From NCBI GenBank assembly GCA_902763615.1, contig CACWSX010000030.1:1-52319 (forward strand): a stretch of DNA of 52,319 nt. The letters run 5' to 3'. The translations under genes were made by a program, and so were the position numbers. Positions 1 to 6,846 of this stretch are shown piece by piece; position 1 is the first letter of the stretch; each line of letters starts with the position of its first letter. This DNA comes from an uncultured Prevotellaceae bacterium. Its GTDB lineage: Bacteria > Bacteroidota > Bacteroidia > Bacteroidales > Bacteroidaceae. The notes below the pieces were generated by a model that saw only the letters and a list, made by a program, of their open reading frames with translations, was not told the origin of the DNA and did no database searches.

Positions 1-48
1 TTCCTCGTACGGATTGTTCAGTACGGGATTGTCATTATTGGCTTGCAT
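1..48 (-). CDS. N-terminus of a probable restriction endonuclease (BPTD_3080-like), cut by window edge
   Basis: An ATG at 46-48 on the minus strand opens 16 codons that run off the window: MQANNDNPVLNNPYEE. The NPVLNNPYEE stretch resembles, from memory, the conserved NPILNSPFEEP start of large helicase-nuclease proteins annotated as BPTD_3080-family restriction endonucleases, related to type III Res subunits. Only 16 residues are visible, so the family call rests on this motif alone. No TAnnTTTG promoter lies in the 28 bases between the start codon and the terminator-like end of the leader RNA, so transcription should come through that leader. The bases past position 1 would settle the identity. 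Confidence 0.45.
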   Translation of the reverse strand, partial: MQANNDNPVLNNPYEE

Positions 49-75
49 AAGCGTATTATCGTTTATGCGCTGCTC

Positions 76-366
76 TCTAAAAAACAAAAGCAAGACCAAG
101 CACAAAGAAACGTGGACGATTACCCATCCACATACCAGGTGCTTGGTCATACCCTTCTACGAAACAAGTAACGTCCACGATTAACGTGAACGTCTGCATG
201 TTTTGCGTAGAACTCCTTCTGCGACCAAGCTTTGGAATGTTCTGTAAACAGCAAACGCTATATTTTACCCTCAAAAGTCACACCGGCGGGCTTCCGCTGA
301 AGCCATGAAAACATATAAAGAGCATGCAGCTTTCCTGTCCCATTAGGACCATCAGCCGGTGTTCAA
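76..366 (-). ncRNA. Structured leader RNA ending in a terminator-like hairpin upstream of the restriction gene
   Basis: On the minus strand this stretch forms a run of nested perfect helices. In window coordinates these are 355-361 with 281-287 (7 bp), 337-340 with 346-349, 289-294 with 299-304 (6 bp, 4-base loop), 206-212 with 155-161 (7 bp) enclosing 185-193 with 171-179 (9 bp with one wobble), and 139-148 with 94-103 (10 bp) enclosing 127-131 with 112-116. The last helix is followed on the minus strand by a T-rich tract (76-93), as in an intrinsic terminator. A TATCTTTG promoter motif lies at 371-378. A 65-codon open frame crosses the region but has no recognisable protein character. I do not recognise the RNA family. 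It could be an attenuating leader or an independent RNA. Confidence 0.6.
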
Positions 367-369
367 GGG

Positions 370-431
370 GCAAAGATACAAAAAACTTTGGAAAGTAATT
401 CTCTTTTGGGCGAAAAACTGAAAATAAATGG
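370..431. repeat. Duplicated promoter element, copy A
   Basis: About 62 bases starting GCAAAGATAC and ending AAATGG align closely to 1205-1264, with a few substitutions and 1-2 base indels. Both copies contain the minus-strand -7 motif at the same place and the shared block CGAAAAACTGAAAA. Copy A drives the leader RNA. Confidence 0.75.
371..378 (-). promoter_or_regulatory. -7 promoter element of the leader RNA
   Basis: CAAAGATA on the plus strand reads TATCTTTG on the minus strand, the Bacteroidetes -7 consensus. No clear TTTG -33 box lies 19-20 bases upstream. Instead the upstream bases belong to a duplicated element that also precedes the nuclease gene promoter at 1206-1213. Confidence 0.55.
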
Positions 432-438
432 AAAAATA

Positions 439-470
439 TTTGGAAGATAAGCGAAAAATTTCTATCTTTG
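439..470 (+). promoter_or_regulatory. Promoter of the small RNA
   Basis: TTTG at 439-442, a 20-base spacer and TATCTTTG at 463-470 match the Bacteroidetes sigma-ABfr consensus at both boxes. Transcription should start near 475-478, directly before a structured, apparently non-coding stretch. Confidence 0.75.
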
Positions 471-475
471 CAGCG

Positions 476-572
476 TCAAAATGTATGTTTTGACTACGCC
501 GCTGAGTGCGGGGAGCAAGCCTTGATCGACACTACTCCATTTAAAAGTCACCTTTGGGTGACTTTTATTTTT
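476..572 (+). ncRNA. Predicted small RNA of about 95 bases
   Basis: This short unit sits between a consensus promoter (439-470) and a perfect intrinsic terminator (543-566). Its first 20 bases fold as GTCAAAA-loop-GTTTTGAC, then CCGC-TGAGT-GCGG, then a GGAG/CTCC pairing, then the terminator hairpin. No reasonable open reading frame fits. It runs convergent to the CdiA-like nuclease gene and shares the terminator with it. I cannot assign it to a known family. Its AAAAGTCAC arm is complementary to nine bases of the leader RNA (273-281), which may be chance. Confidence 0.6.
543..566. terminator. Bidirectional terminator between small RNA and nuclease gene
   Basis: AAAAGTCACC and GGTGACTTTT form a perfect 10-bp stem around a four-base loop, with T-rich tracts on both sides. 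It terminates the plus-strand small RNA and the minus-strand nuclease gene, whose stop codon lies within the stem. Confidence 0.8.
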
Positions 573-1197
573 CATATCTTTTACGAAATATTTTATGGTA
601 CTGAATACTGAGAGTGAGAGTTCGCTCAACAGAAAAGAACTTATGACCTTTAAATATCAATACTTCAACAGCATCAGGATTTGTCTCAAAGTACTTTTTT
701 ATGTCCGATGCCAGTAAACGGGTATTATAGTCTGTTGTTATATTCAGCAAAACACGGTTCGTCTGACCGATGGAATCAAGCAACTGCGTTCCAACAGAGC
801 CTTTGCCGTGAACGGTTTTCAAATCATAGAGTCCGAGAATACCTTTCTTTTCGAAAATGAAATCGGCAGTTCGACAACTCCTCGGATTAGGCAGTATATA
901 TACACGATAGCCATGCTCTACAGCCTTGCGGGCTGCATTGATCAGATTGTCGAAGTCATCACTTTGTTCGCTTATAGCGCTGAAGATATTGGTTTCGCCC
1001 TCTACGGGATTGAACTCTCCATAGTAGATTATCAGTTTCAATTGCTTAATGAAACTGGCCCCCTTCAAATAGTGCAATTCCTCCAACTCGTCAGCCATTC
1101 CTCTCCATGAACTCTCTGCTGCTATCAGCGCAGAGTTTTCATTTTCTCCTGACGTTCCAAATTCAAGTATTATATCTTCAATTACAGTCGGTTTCAT
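565..1197 (-). CDS. Stand-alone CdiA C-terminal-like PD-(D/E)XK nuclease (putative tRNase toxin fold)
   Basis: A 210-residue soluble protein. Residues 84-190 look like the CdiA_C tRNase-type nuclease domain: a helix (residues 85-97), a strand-turn RVYILPNP, then D112 in TADFIF and D125-x-K127 in YDLKT. That D...DxK spacing is typical of the PD-(D/E)XK core. A G/S-rich segment and the strand VLLNI follow. In the known family this domain is the toxin tip of contact-dependent or phage-borne polymorphic toxins. Here it has no delivery domain, and no obvious immunity gene is adjacent. Its minus-strand promoter (TACCTTTG, 1206-1213) lies only eight bases from the ATG, so the mRNA is nearly leaderless. 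Family assignment is from pattern, not from a search. Confidence 0.55.
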   Translation of the reverse strand: MKPTVIEDIILEFGTSGENENSALIAAESSWRGMADELEELHYLKGASFIKQLKLIIYYGEFNPVEGETNIFSAISEQSDDFDNLINAARKAVEHGYRVYILPNPRSCRTADFIFEKKGILGLYDLKTVHGKGSVGTQLLDSIGQTNRVLLNITTDYNTRLLASDIKKYFETNPDAVEVLIFKGHKFFSVERTLTLSIQYHKIFRKRYEK

Positions 1198-1204
1198 ATC
1201 CTTT

Positions 1205-1264
1205 GCAAAGGTACAAAAAATATGGAAAATAATTCCCTTTTTGGACGAAAAACTGAAAAAATGG
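1205..1264. repeat. Duplicated promoter element, copy B
   Basis: Second copy of the roughly 60-bp element at 370-431. It holds the minus-strand -7 box TACCTTTG (1206-1213) of the CdiA-like nuclease gene and the conserved CGAAAAACTGAAAA block. The match extends well beyond the promoter boxes, which implies a duplication or a shared regulator site. Confidence 0.75.
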
Positions 1265-1380
1265 TTTAATAAATAGATAATTACCCTACAAAGACAACTA
1301 TTTCATAGACTAATCACAAAAAGTTTTCTGTTTTGGACAACTTTATTGTTTATTAATTAGGTTTTGTTGAAAATTATTAG

Positions 1381-1388
1381 TAACTTTG
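1381..1388 (+). promoter_or_regulatory. -7 promoter element of the Mrr-like/ImmA-IrrE gene
   Basis: TAACTTTG matches the -7 consensus. The -33 region is weak. It gives a leader of about 55 bases before the ATG at 1447. Confidence 0.5.
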
Positions 1389-1446
1389 CAGCCGAAAGTA
1401 TGGAAAGCATACAACATGCTAGAAAATATATTAAATAATTGAAAGG

Positions 1447-3054
1447 ATGGACATTAAAGAGCAAGAAAAATGCTTCGTACAGGAGCGTATAGATGAGGAC
1501 TGGGTTTGGATAATTGAAAACCGAGTCGGACCTTGGGTTGGCAAAAAAGGTAATAGTGGCTACTGGGATTGTGTTAATATCTATAGCCAATACATTGGTA
1601 TCTTAAAAAAGGGGCTAATTCGAAAAGATTTTGCAGAACTGATAATTGCGATTCGTCCAAAAGGCCTCAAAGAGGGGAAAACGAAAGAGCAGTTGAAAGG
1701 AAGTATGGATCAATGTCCATTATCCCTAAAGCTCAATCAGATTGAAGCCTATACCGAGAATAGTGAATGCGGCAAGATTGTAAAAGAATTAAATGGCTTG
1801 TTTAGCGCTCCCGTCCCCCTAAGTAAACAGGAATCAAGTGTTCACACAGTAGAGTCGCGTTTGAGAGAATATGTGGAGAAAAGAGTAGCGACAGACCAGT
1901 ATGCGAGAATACTTAAAGGAGAAACCTACTGTGGATATACAACGACAATGTCGATTGAGAAATATGCCACGGAGCAGTTCATGAATAACAAGATGCCTTC
2001 ATTTGTTTTAGTCTTTGAATGCGTAGATGGGAAAATTTCGGACGACACAATCTCGATGCTGGCTGGCCGTTACATGACCGACAGTAAGATAAAGCTAGTA
2101 ATTGCATCTTCCTCCGGGTTTGATGAACGAATCAAAAAACTGGCGGTATCACGTAATGTACGTCTGATACGTGTTAATCCCAAATATGAGATTTCAGGAA
2201 ATGATATACTCACCCCACGGATGGAAGATGGTAACTCTGTACATGATTACGAACATAGAATGTTAAGCGATTTGGTGCCCATGACTGTGCCTTTAGTTAT
2301 GCTTGACGGAACATATACAACTACCTCACTTGTGGATTTTCTTTTGAGGAATGATATTCCTGTTAATAATCCTGGTACTGCACATGCACCAATGCTAACA
2401 CGTAGATTCATTGAGGATCTGGTTTCGCAGCTCATTGAAAAAGACGTCAAAAAATATGTTGCCTTGTTGAAACGCTGTGGGGTGAATGACAAAGTTCCAT
2501 ATTGTATAATTGATCCTTATGAATATGCTGGCAGAGAAAGATTGATGATATGCCGTTCAGACTTATCAAAGGATCGGCATCTGGGGCATATTGATACTCA
2601 GAAGAAACGAGTTTGGCTTAGTGACAAGTTTGAGGAAGGAGATCCTCGTGACCGTTTCTCTATGGCACATGAATACGGCCACCACAAACTCCATTCTCAT
2701 CCTAAATTCAGAGAATTCCTCGAGCGCGATGCAGAACTGGAGGGTGAGGCAGCCAGTGATATATGGGAGAAGCATTGGCTCGAAGTCCAAGCAAATGTTT
2801 TCGCTTCCTATATGCTCATGCCTCGGGAAATAGTTGAACTCCTATACAATCTTTATTGGCGAAAATGGTTCAAGAGCGATGAAGTAAAGCCTTTGTATGT
2901 TAAGGCACCGGTATATGGAGATAGAGATTTCCAAAATGTCGTAGGTCCAATAGCTCGCCACATGGGGGTTTCCTTGGAAGCTATGAGCATCAGGCTTCAA
3001 GAAATGGGATTAATGCTTGACATCGTCGAAGTTGACATGGGAAAAGCAGTTTGA
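1447..3054 (+). CDS. ImmA/IrrE metallopeptidase fused to a degenerate Mrr-like nuclease fold
   Basis: A 535-residue protein. The C-terminal part is an ImmA/IrrE (IrrE N-terminal-like) zinc peptidase: H408-E-Y-G-H412 in the sequence RFSMAHEYGHHKLH, then E446 in the following helix (LEVQANVFASYML), as expected for the third ligand. Known members cleave repressors of mobile elements or DNA-damage regulators. Residues about 130-245 look like a restriction-endonuclease (Mrr-type) fold: VLVFEC strand, SMLAGRYM helix, LVIASSSGF strand, then NVRLIRV. The usual ExK is replaced by E191-C-V, so this half is probably not catalytic and may sense DNA. The gene is divergent from the CdiA-like nuclease and single, followed by a terminator. 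Substrate unknown. Confidence 0.75.
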   Translation: MDIKEQEKCFVQERIDEDWVWIIENRVGPWVGKKGNSGYWDCVNIYSQYIGILKKGLIRKDFAELIIAIRPKGLKEGKTKEQLKGSMDQCPLSLKLNQIEAYTENSECGKIVKELNGLFSAPVPLSKQESSVHTVESRLREYVEKRVATDQYARILKGETYCGYTTTMSIEKYATEQFMNNKMPSFVLVFECVDGKISDDTISMLAGRYMTDSKIKLVIASSSGFDERIKKLAVSRNVRLIRVNPKYEISGNDILTPRMEDGNSVHDYEHRMLSDLVPMTVPLVMLDGTYTTTSLVDFLLRNDIPVNNPGTAHAPMLTRRFIEDLVSQLIEKDVKKYVALLKRCGVNDKVPYCIIDPYEYAGRERLMICRSDLSKDRHLGHIDTQKKRVWLSDKFEEGDPRDRFSMAHEYGHHKLHSHPKFREFLERDAELEGEAASDIWEKHWLEVQANVFASYMLMPREIVELLYNLYWRKWFKSDEVKPLYVKAPVYGDRDFQNVVGPIARHMGVSLEAMSIRLQEMGLMLDIVEVDMGKAV

Positions 3055-3088
3055 CCCTCTGACAATTACAACTGTCCATTACAATTCT

Positions 3089-3131
3089 GCCAACTTAATG
3101 TCCTGAAAATTAAGTTGGCTATTTCTTTCTT
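3089..3131 (+). terminator. Intrinsic terminator after the ImmA/IrrE gene
   Basis: GCCAACTTAAT (3089-3099) and ATTAAGTTGGC (3109-3119) form a perfect 11-bp stem with a nine-base loop, followed by the T-rich TATTTCTTTCTT. It lies 35 bases after the stop codon. Confidence 0.75.
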
Positions 3132-3291
3132 GCAACTTTCAGGGAATAAGCGTAATTTCGCATCCAGTTAACGACACTCATGGCATAACCGAGCACGGGT
3201 CTTGGGGGCGGACAAGGTGAAATCGTAACCACTATATCGAAGTCCGTTTGTGCGAGTGGGTAAACCTCATACAATAAAACAAAAGAATAGT

Positions 3292-3897
3292 ATGGAGGCA
3301 AATAACAAACCAGTTACCGCCAACAGCTGGAATCCAGCCGAGGTGCGGATGAGCTTCTTTTCGAAGCCAATTACAAACAAACGGCCATGCGGACAGCCTT
3401 TGTCGCTGTTCCAGGTCTATTGGTGCATCATTACCCGCAGGTACATGTCTGAAACGGAACAGCTTAGAACTATCACCGATGACGACAAGGCCCGGGATTT
3501 TAAGGGGCAGCACCTGGATTATGTGACGCCAAGTGGCGTTTTCAGTTACTGTTCTGACAATTCCCTTGTCAAGCATTCGGGTGTTCTTTGCATGGACTTG
3601 GATTATCTGGGCAACCGTGTAGAGGAATTGTTCCAGTTACTGATTCATGATCCAATGTTCCAGACGCTGCTACTTTTCCGTTCGCCACGCGGCTTCGGAC
3701 TGAAATGGTTCATCCATATCGACCTCACACGCTGCGACCACCGTACATGGTTTCAGGCTATTCGCAACTACTTGATGCACACTTACCACCTGGATGACAA
3801 ACAAGTGGACAAGGCGTGTGGAAACCCTTCAAGGGCATGCTACTTGTGTCACGACTCTAAAGCGTATTTACCTCTGTCTCTTATTGAATATTTTTAA
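3292..3897 (+). CDS. VirE N-terminal (BT4734-like) primase-type domain protein
   Basis: A 201-residue protein matching the VirE_N/BT4734-like domain typical of Bacteroidetes, usually encoded just before a DUF3987 gene. Visible features are the FSYCSDNSLVKHSGVLCMDLDYLG stretch, whose LCMDLD resembles a primase-type acidic metal site, and LLLFRSPRGFGLKWFIHID. The C-terminal GNPSRACYLCHD motif is characteristic of this family. I chose ATG 3292 over the upstream ATG at 3250 because the extra 14 residues (MRVGKPHTIKQKNS) do not look like part of the domain. It is followed 35 bases later by the DUF3987 gene and the two probably act together, as split parts of a plasmid or phage type primase-helicase. 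Exact function is not established. Confidence 0.8.
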   Translation: MEANNKPVTANSWNPAEVRMSFFSKPITNKRPCGQPLSLFQVYWCIITRRYMSETEQLRTITDDDKARDFKGQHLDYVTPSGVFSYCSDNSLVKHSGVLCMDLDYLGNRVEELFQLLIHDPMFQTLLLFRSPRGFGLKWFIHIDLTRCDHRTWFQAIRNYLMHTYHLDDKQVDKACGNPSRACYLCHDSKAYLPLSLIEYF

Positions 3898-3932
3898 TCA
3901 GTAAACCCTAACAACGAAAAAAATCATATAGT

Positions 3933-5927
3933 ATGGACAACAATATCATTTTCGACCCGATGGCCTGGGCAGCAGCCACGGATAATAACAGTAAGCCTGC
4001 CAGCGACGACAACGACCAGATAAAAGGCCAAGTTCAGAATCCTAATCCTGCCGTTCCTGATGTCGGGAACGAACTGGAGAAGGCAAAGGCCGCTGTAGAG
4101 GAACTGCTTCGGCTTGGTGGCAACATCGCTGAAAGCTACAACGACTGGTGGGAGTGTGGCTGTGCGCTTGCAGAATTGGGGCCCGAGGCTCGCGATTTGT
4201 TTCATTTGGTTTCCAGTCAGAGTGCCAAGTACCGTGAGTCTGACTGTGAGGAAAAATGGCAGGAATGCCTTTCGAAGCGTGATGGCAGAATCACTATCGC
4301 AACTTTTTACAAAATGGCACAGGCGGCTGGCGTAGACCTCAGTGCCATCGGACGTAGGTTTCCGTCAACTCCGCCACTCCGCCACGGCTCTACATACGAA
4401 AATGTTATGAATACAGGGAATATACAAATGAATGATGATAATAACAAAAGTCGTGAGATCACTCCAGATAATCAACCTTCCTATGCAGTTGAACAAAGCG
4501 TTGGCGGAATGGCGGAAATGGCGGAAACATCCTCTTCGAATGTCGAACAAGTACTTGACGCTTCGGCTCTTGCAAACCCGACTTTTTCTGACAAACTCAA
4601 TATCAACGATCTGCCTCCGATTATACGTGATGCAGCCCAAAAGCAGACAACATCCGAAGGGCGAGACAAGGTAATATTGAGTATGCTCAACTTGGCTTCG
4701 GGCTTTTCTCCCAATGTCTGCGGCATATATGATCGGCGGCTTGTGTTTCCGCCCTTCTACAACTTTATCGTGGCACCATCGGGTGCAGACAAAGGCATCA
4801 TCCCTGCCTGCCTTGCGCTCGTAAAGCCTATTAAACTCGAAATTCAAAGCCGCTATGAGGCTGAGCATCGGGAATACCTCAAGAACAAAGCCGCCTATGA
4901 TGCTCTGAGCAAAAAGGAGAAAGCGAATGCTACCGAACCAGAGGAACCACCTTACCGTTCGCCGCTTATCTCAGTCAACGCCTCGGCAACGGCCTTCTAT
5001 CAGGATCTGGCTGCCAACGATGGTTGGGGAGCCATCTTTGAGACCGAGGCTGACACGTTGACACAAGCCGTCAAACAGGACTATGGAGACTACTCGTCTG
5101 GGCTGCGCAAGGCCTTTCATCACGAGTCAATCGACTATAGCCGACGCAAGGATAATGAACATGTATTCATTGATAAGCCCAGAATGTCCATATTACTGAC
5201 ATGTACCCCCGGTCAGGTACCACTGTTGCTTTCTCCTCAGAACACAGAGAATGGTTTAGCAAACCGCTTCGTGTTCTACCTGCTACGCAAGAGCCGTGGT
5301 TGGCGCAACGTATTTGAAGATTGCGAAGAGACACTTAACGAGCAGATGGCTCCACTCGGTCTTCGTTTCAAAGCCATCTATGATGACTTACAAACCTTCA
5401 GCAAGGAGCCACTGAAATTCACACTCAACGAAGAACAGAAGATGCGCTTCAACGAGTTCTTCGAGCCTCTTTACAACGAGCAAGTAGGACTACATGGTGA
5501 CGAGCTCGATGCCTTCGTGTTCCGTCTCGGACTCACCACCTATCGTATTGCGATGGTACTCACCATTCTCCGACATGAAGAGCAGCAACCTCGCTTCAGT
5601 CAGCAGGGCGAACCATTGGTGTGTACCGAGAACGACTATCAGACTGCCATCACCATCGCATCATGTCTTATAAACCACACAGTATATGTCTACAAGCGAT
5701 TGTTACCACACACCGAGACACCTCTCAGCACAACAGGAAAGCCTATGTCCTCTCAGGAACTCACCTTCTTGAATGCCCTGCCACAGGAATTCACAAGAAA
5801 AGATTTCCTAATGATTGCTTGTCAGCTACAAATGTCTGAGCGTACAGCTGAACGCTATGTAGGCTCTTTCATCGCTGACTACAATGTCGTTATCCGCATC
5901 AGCACCGGTCATTATCGCAAGCATTGA
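3933..5927 (+). CDS. PriCT_2/DUF3987 primase-helicase-like protein
   Basis: A 664-residue protein. Residues about 47-135 resemble a PriCT_2 primase C-terminal domain (WWECGCALAELG, then FYKMAQAAGV). After a low-complexity linker (about 150-215), residues 220-610 form DUF3987, a P-loop NTPase-like helicase domain. The usual phosphate-binding loop is altered: about residues 280-290 read VAPSGADKGI, with Asp where the lysine-adjacent Gly is expected. The C-terminus (QELTFLNALPQEFTRKDFL to SERTAERYV) looks like a winged-helix DNA-binding tail. In Bacteroidetes this gene pairs with VirE_N and often precedes HU-like and cell-wall hydrolase genes, as here. The role is inferred to be replication of a mobile element or a relict of one. 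Confidence 0.8.
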   Translation: MDNNIIFDPMAWAAATDNNSKPASDDNDQIKGQVQNPNPAVPDVGNELEKAKAAVEELLRLGGNIAESYNDWWECGCALAELGPEARDLFHLVSSQSAKYRESDCEEKWQECLSKRDGRITIATFYKMAQAAGVDLSAIGRRFPSTPPLRHGSTYENVMNTGNIQMNDDNNKSREITPDNQPSYAVEQSVGGMAEMAETSSSNVEQVLDASALANPTFSDKLNINDLPPIIRDAAQKQTTSEGRDKVILSMLNLASGFSPNVCGIYDRRLVFPPFYNFIVAPSGADKGIIPACLALVKPIKLEIQSRYEAEHREYLKNKAAYDALSKKEKANATEPEEPPYRSPLISVNASATAFYQDLAANDGWGAIFETEADTLTQAVKQDYGDYSSGLRKAFHHESIDYSRRKDNEHVFIDKPRMSILLTCTPGQVPLLLSPQNTENGLANRFVFYLLRKSRGWRNVFEDCEETLNEQMAPLGLRFKAIYDDLQTFSKEPLKFTLNEEQKMRFNEFFEPLYNEQVGLHGDELDAFVFRLGLTTYRIAMVLTILRHEEQQPRFSQQGEPLVCTENDYQTAITIASCLINHTVYVYKRLLPHTETPLSTTGKPMSSQELTFLNALPQEFTRKDFLMIACQLQMSERTAERYVGSFIADYNVVIRISTGHYRKH

Positions 5928-5955
5928 TAATACGAGCCGTAATCCCGTCGCCAGT

Positions 5956-5996
5956 GAGCCGTAATCTCGTGAGGGGTGAGATTACGGCTCGTTTTT
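5956..5996 (+). terminator. Strong intrinsic terminator after the DUF3987 gene
   Basis: GAGCCGTAATCTC (5956-5968) and GAGATTACGGCTC (5978-5990) form a perfect 13-bp stem followed by GTTTTTC. A third partial copy, GAGCCGTAATC at 5934-5944, sits just upstream and could form a competing stem. Confidence 0.85.
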
Positions 5997-6077
5997 CTTT
6001 ACATTTGTGCAAATAATTGCATGGTCGTATCATGTCAAAATAATTAACATATATTAGTAAAAATATTGCGCTGAAAA

Positions 6078-6109
6078 TTTGGCGGTTTCAGATTAATTTC
6101 GTACCTTTG
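6078..6109 (+). promoter_or_regulatory. Promoter of the HU-like gene
   Basis: TTTG at 6078-6081, a 20-base spacer and TACCTTTG at 6102-6109 match the Bacteroidetes consensus. A leader of about 55 bases precedes the ATG. Confidence 0.75.
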
Positions 6110-6169
6110 TAGCATAGAAAGGCAGGAGAATCCTGACCTGGATTATGTCTCACTTAATAATCTTATACC

Positions 6170-6661
6170 ATGAGTAAAATTCTTTACGAGGTTTATCAGA
6201 ATGACATCAAGGACTCGGAGTCGGTGATGTTCGGGAAATGGTACGCCCGCCTCAAAAGTATCGAAACGCTGAACACCGAAAGGCTCGCCAAGCACATCTC
6301 TGAACACGGCTCCGTATTCACGGCCGACGTGGTGGAGGGTGTGATGAAGAAAGTCAAGACCTGTCTGCTCGAGATGCTGCTCGAGTCGAAGAAGGTGAAG
6401 ATTGCCGGACTGGGCACGTTCTACCTGAACATCAAGAGTCTGCTCTCAGGCAAGGCCGAGACCGAGGGCGAGGGTGGTGACGACGAGGAGAACGGCACCG
6501 GCAGTCAGAGCCAAGGCGGCACTCAGGGCGGCAGTCAGAATCAGGGCGGCACCGACAATACCGGAGGCGGTACTGATACCGGCGGTGGCACCAATACCGG
6601 AGGCGGTAGCGACGACACCGGCGGCGATGACGACGGCGACGACGGCCTTGACAAGGATTAG
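6170..6661 (+). CDS. HU-like DNA-binding protein with Gly/Thr/Asp-rich tail
   Basis: A 163-residue protein of the Bacteroidetes HU-like histone family. Residues 1-95 carry the HU fold: LAKHISEHGSVFTADVVEGVMKK forms the helical dimer part and KVKIAGLGTFYLNI the strand leading to the DNA-binding arm. Members of this group bind DNA and often sit beside VirE_N/DUF3987 and a peptidoglycan hydrolase, as here. The last 65 residues are an acidic low-complexity tail with repeated GGT-D/N-TGGG units, ending in DGDDGLDKD, which is opposite in charge to the usual basic histone tails. It has its own promoter and terminator, so it is monocistronic. DNA preference is unknown. Confidence 0.8.
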   Translation: MSKILYEVYQNDIKDSESVMFGKWYARLKSIETLNTERLAKHISEHGSVFTADVVEGVMKKVKTCLLEMLLESKKVKIAGLGTFYLNIKSLLSGKAETEGEGGDDEENGTGSQSQGGTQGGSQNQGGTDNTGGGTDTGGGTNTGGGSDDTGGDDDGDDGLDKD

Positions 6662-6691
6662 AGCGACGGGAACGACCGTAACAAGAAAGTG

Positions 6692-6722
6692 GGCTGGCAT
6701 CACGGAAGATGCCGGCCTTCTT
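6692..6722 (+). terminator. Intrinsic terminator after the HU-like gene
   Basis: GGCTGGCATC (6692-6701) pairs with GATGCCGGCC (6708-6717), nine pairs plus one G-T, followed by TTCTTTAT. Confidence 0.8.
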
Positions 6723-6818
6723 TATGTGCAATACGATTGTCGACTTGACATTGCGCACGATTGAAGGAGGGGATGATAAAAAAAAGGGATAGGGTTTCTT
6801 GTTTTCGAAAAAAAAGTG

Positions 6819-6826
6819 TAATTTTG
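6819..6826 (+). promoter_or_regulatory. -7 promoter element of the lysozyme gene
   Basis: TAATTTTG matches the -7 consensus and lies 20 bases before the ATG. The upstream T-rich stretch near 6795-6801 may serve as the -33 box. Confidence 0.6.
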
Positions 6827-6846
6827 CGGCTTAAAATCCGAAGAAG

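Noticed and set aside
77-274. 65-codon minus-strand ORF
   Set aside because: The same bases form the nested helices of the leader RNA and end in a terminator-like T tract. The translation shows no domain and no plausible start context.
808-1110. 100-codon plus-strand ORF
   Set aside because: It lies antisense within the CdiA-like nuclease gene, which has a promoter, a terminator and recognisable nuclease motifs.
3055-3291. Attachment site or tRNA at the edge of the accessory region
   Set aside because: I looked for tRNA cloverleaf sequence and direct repeats flanking 1-8600 and found none; only the terminator at 3089-3131 is supported.
6432-6764. Arg/Ala-rich ORFs on both strands around the HU gene tail
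   Set aside because: They are shadows of the GGT/D repeat codons of the HU-like gene tail.
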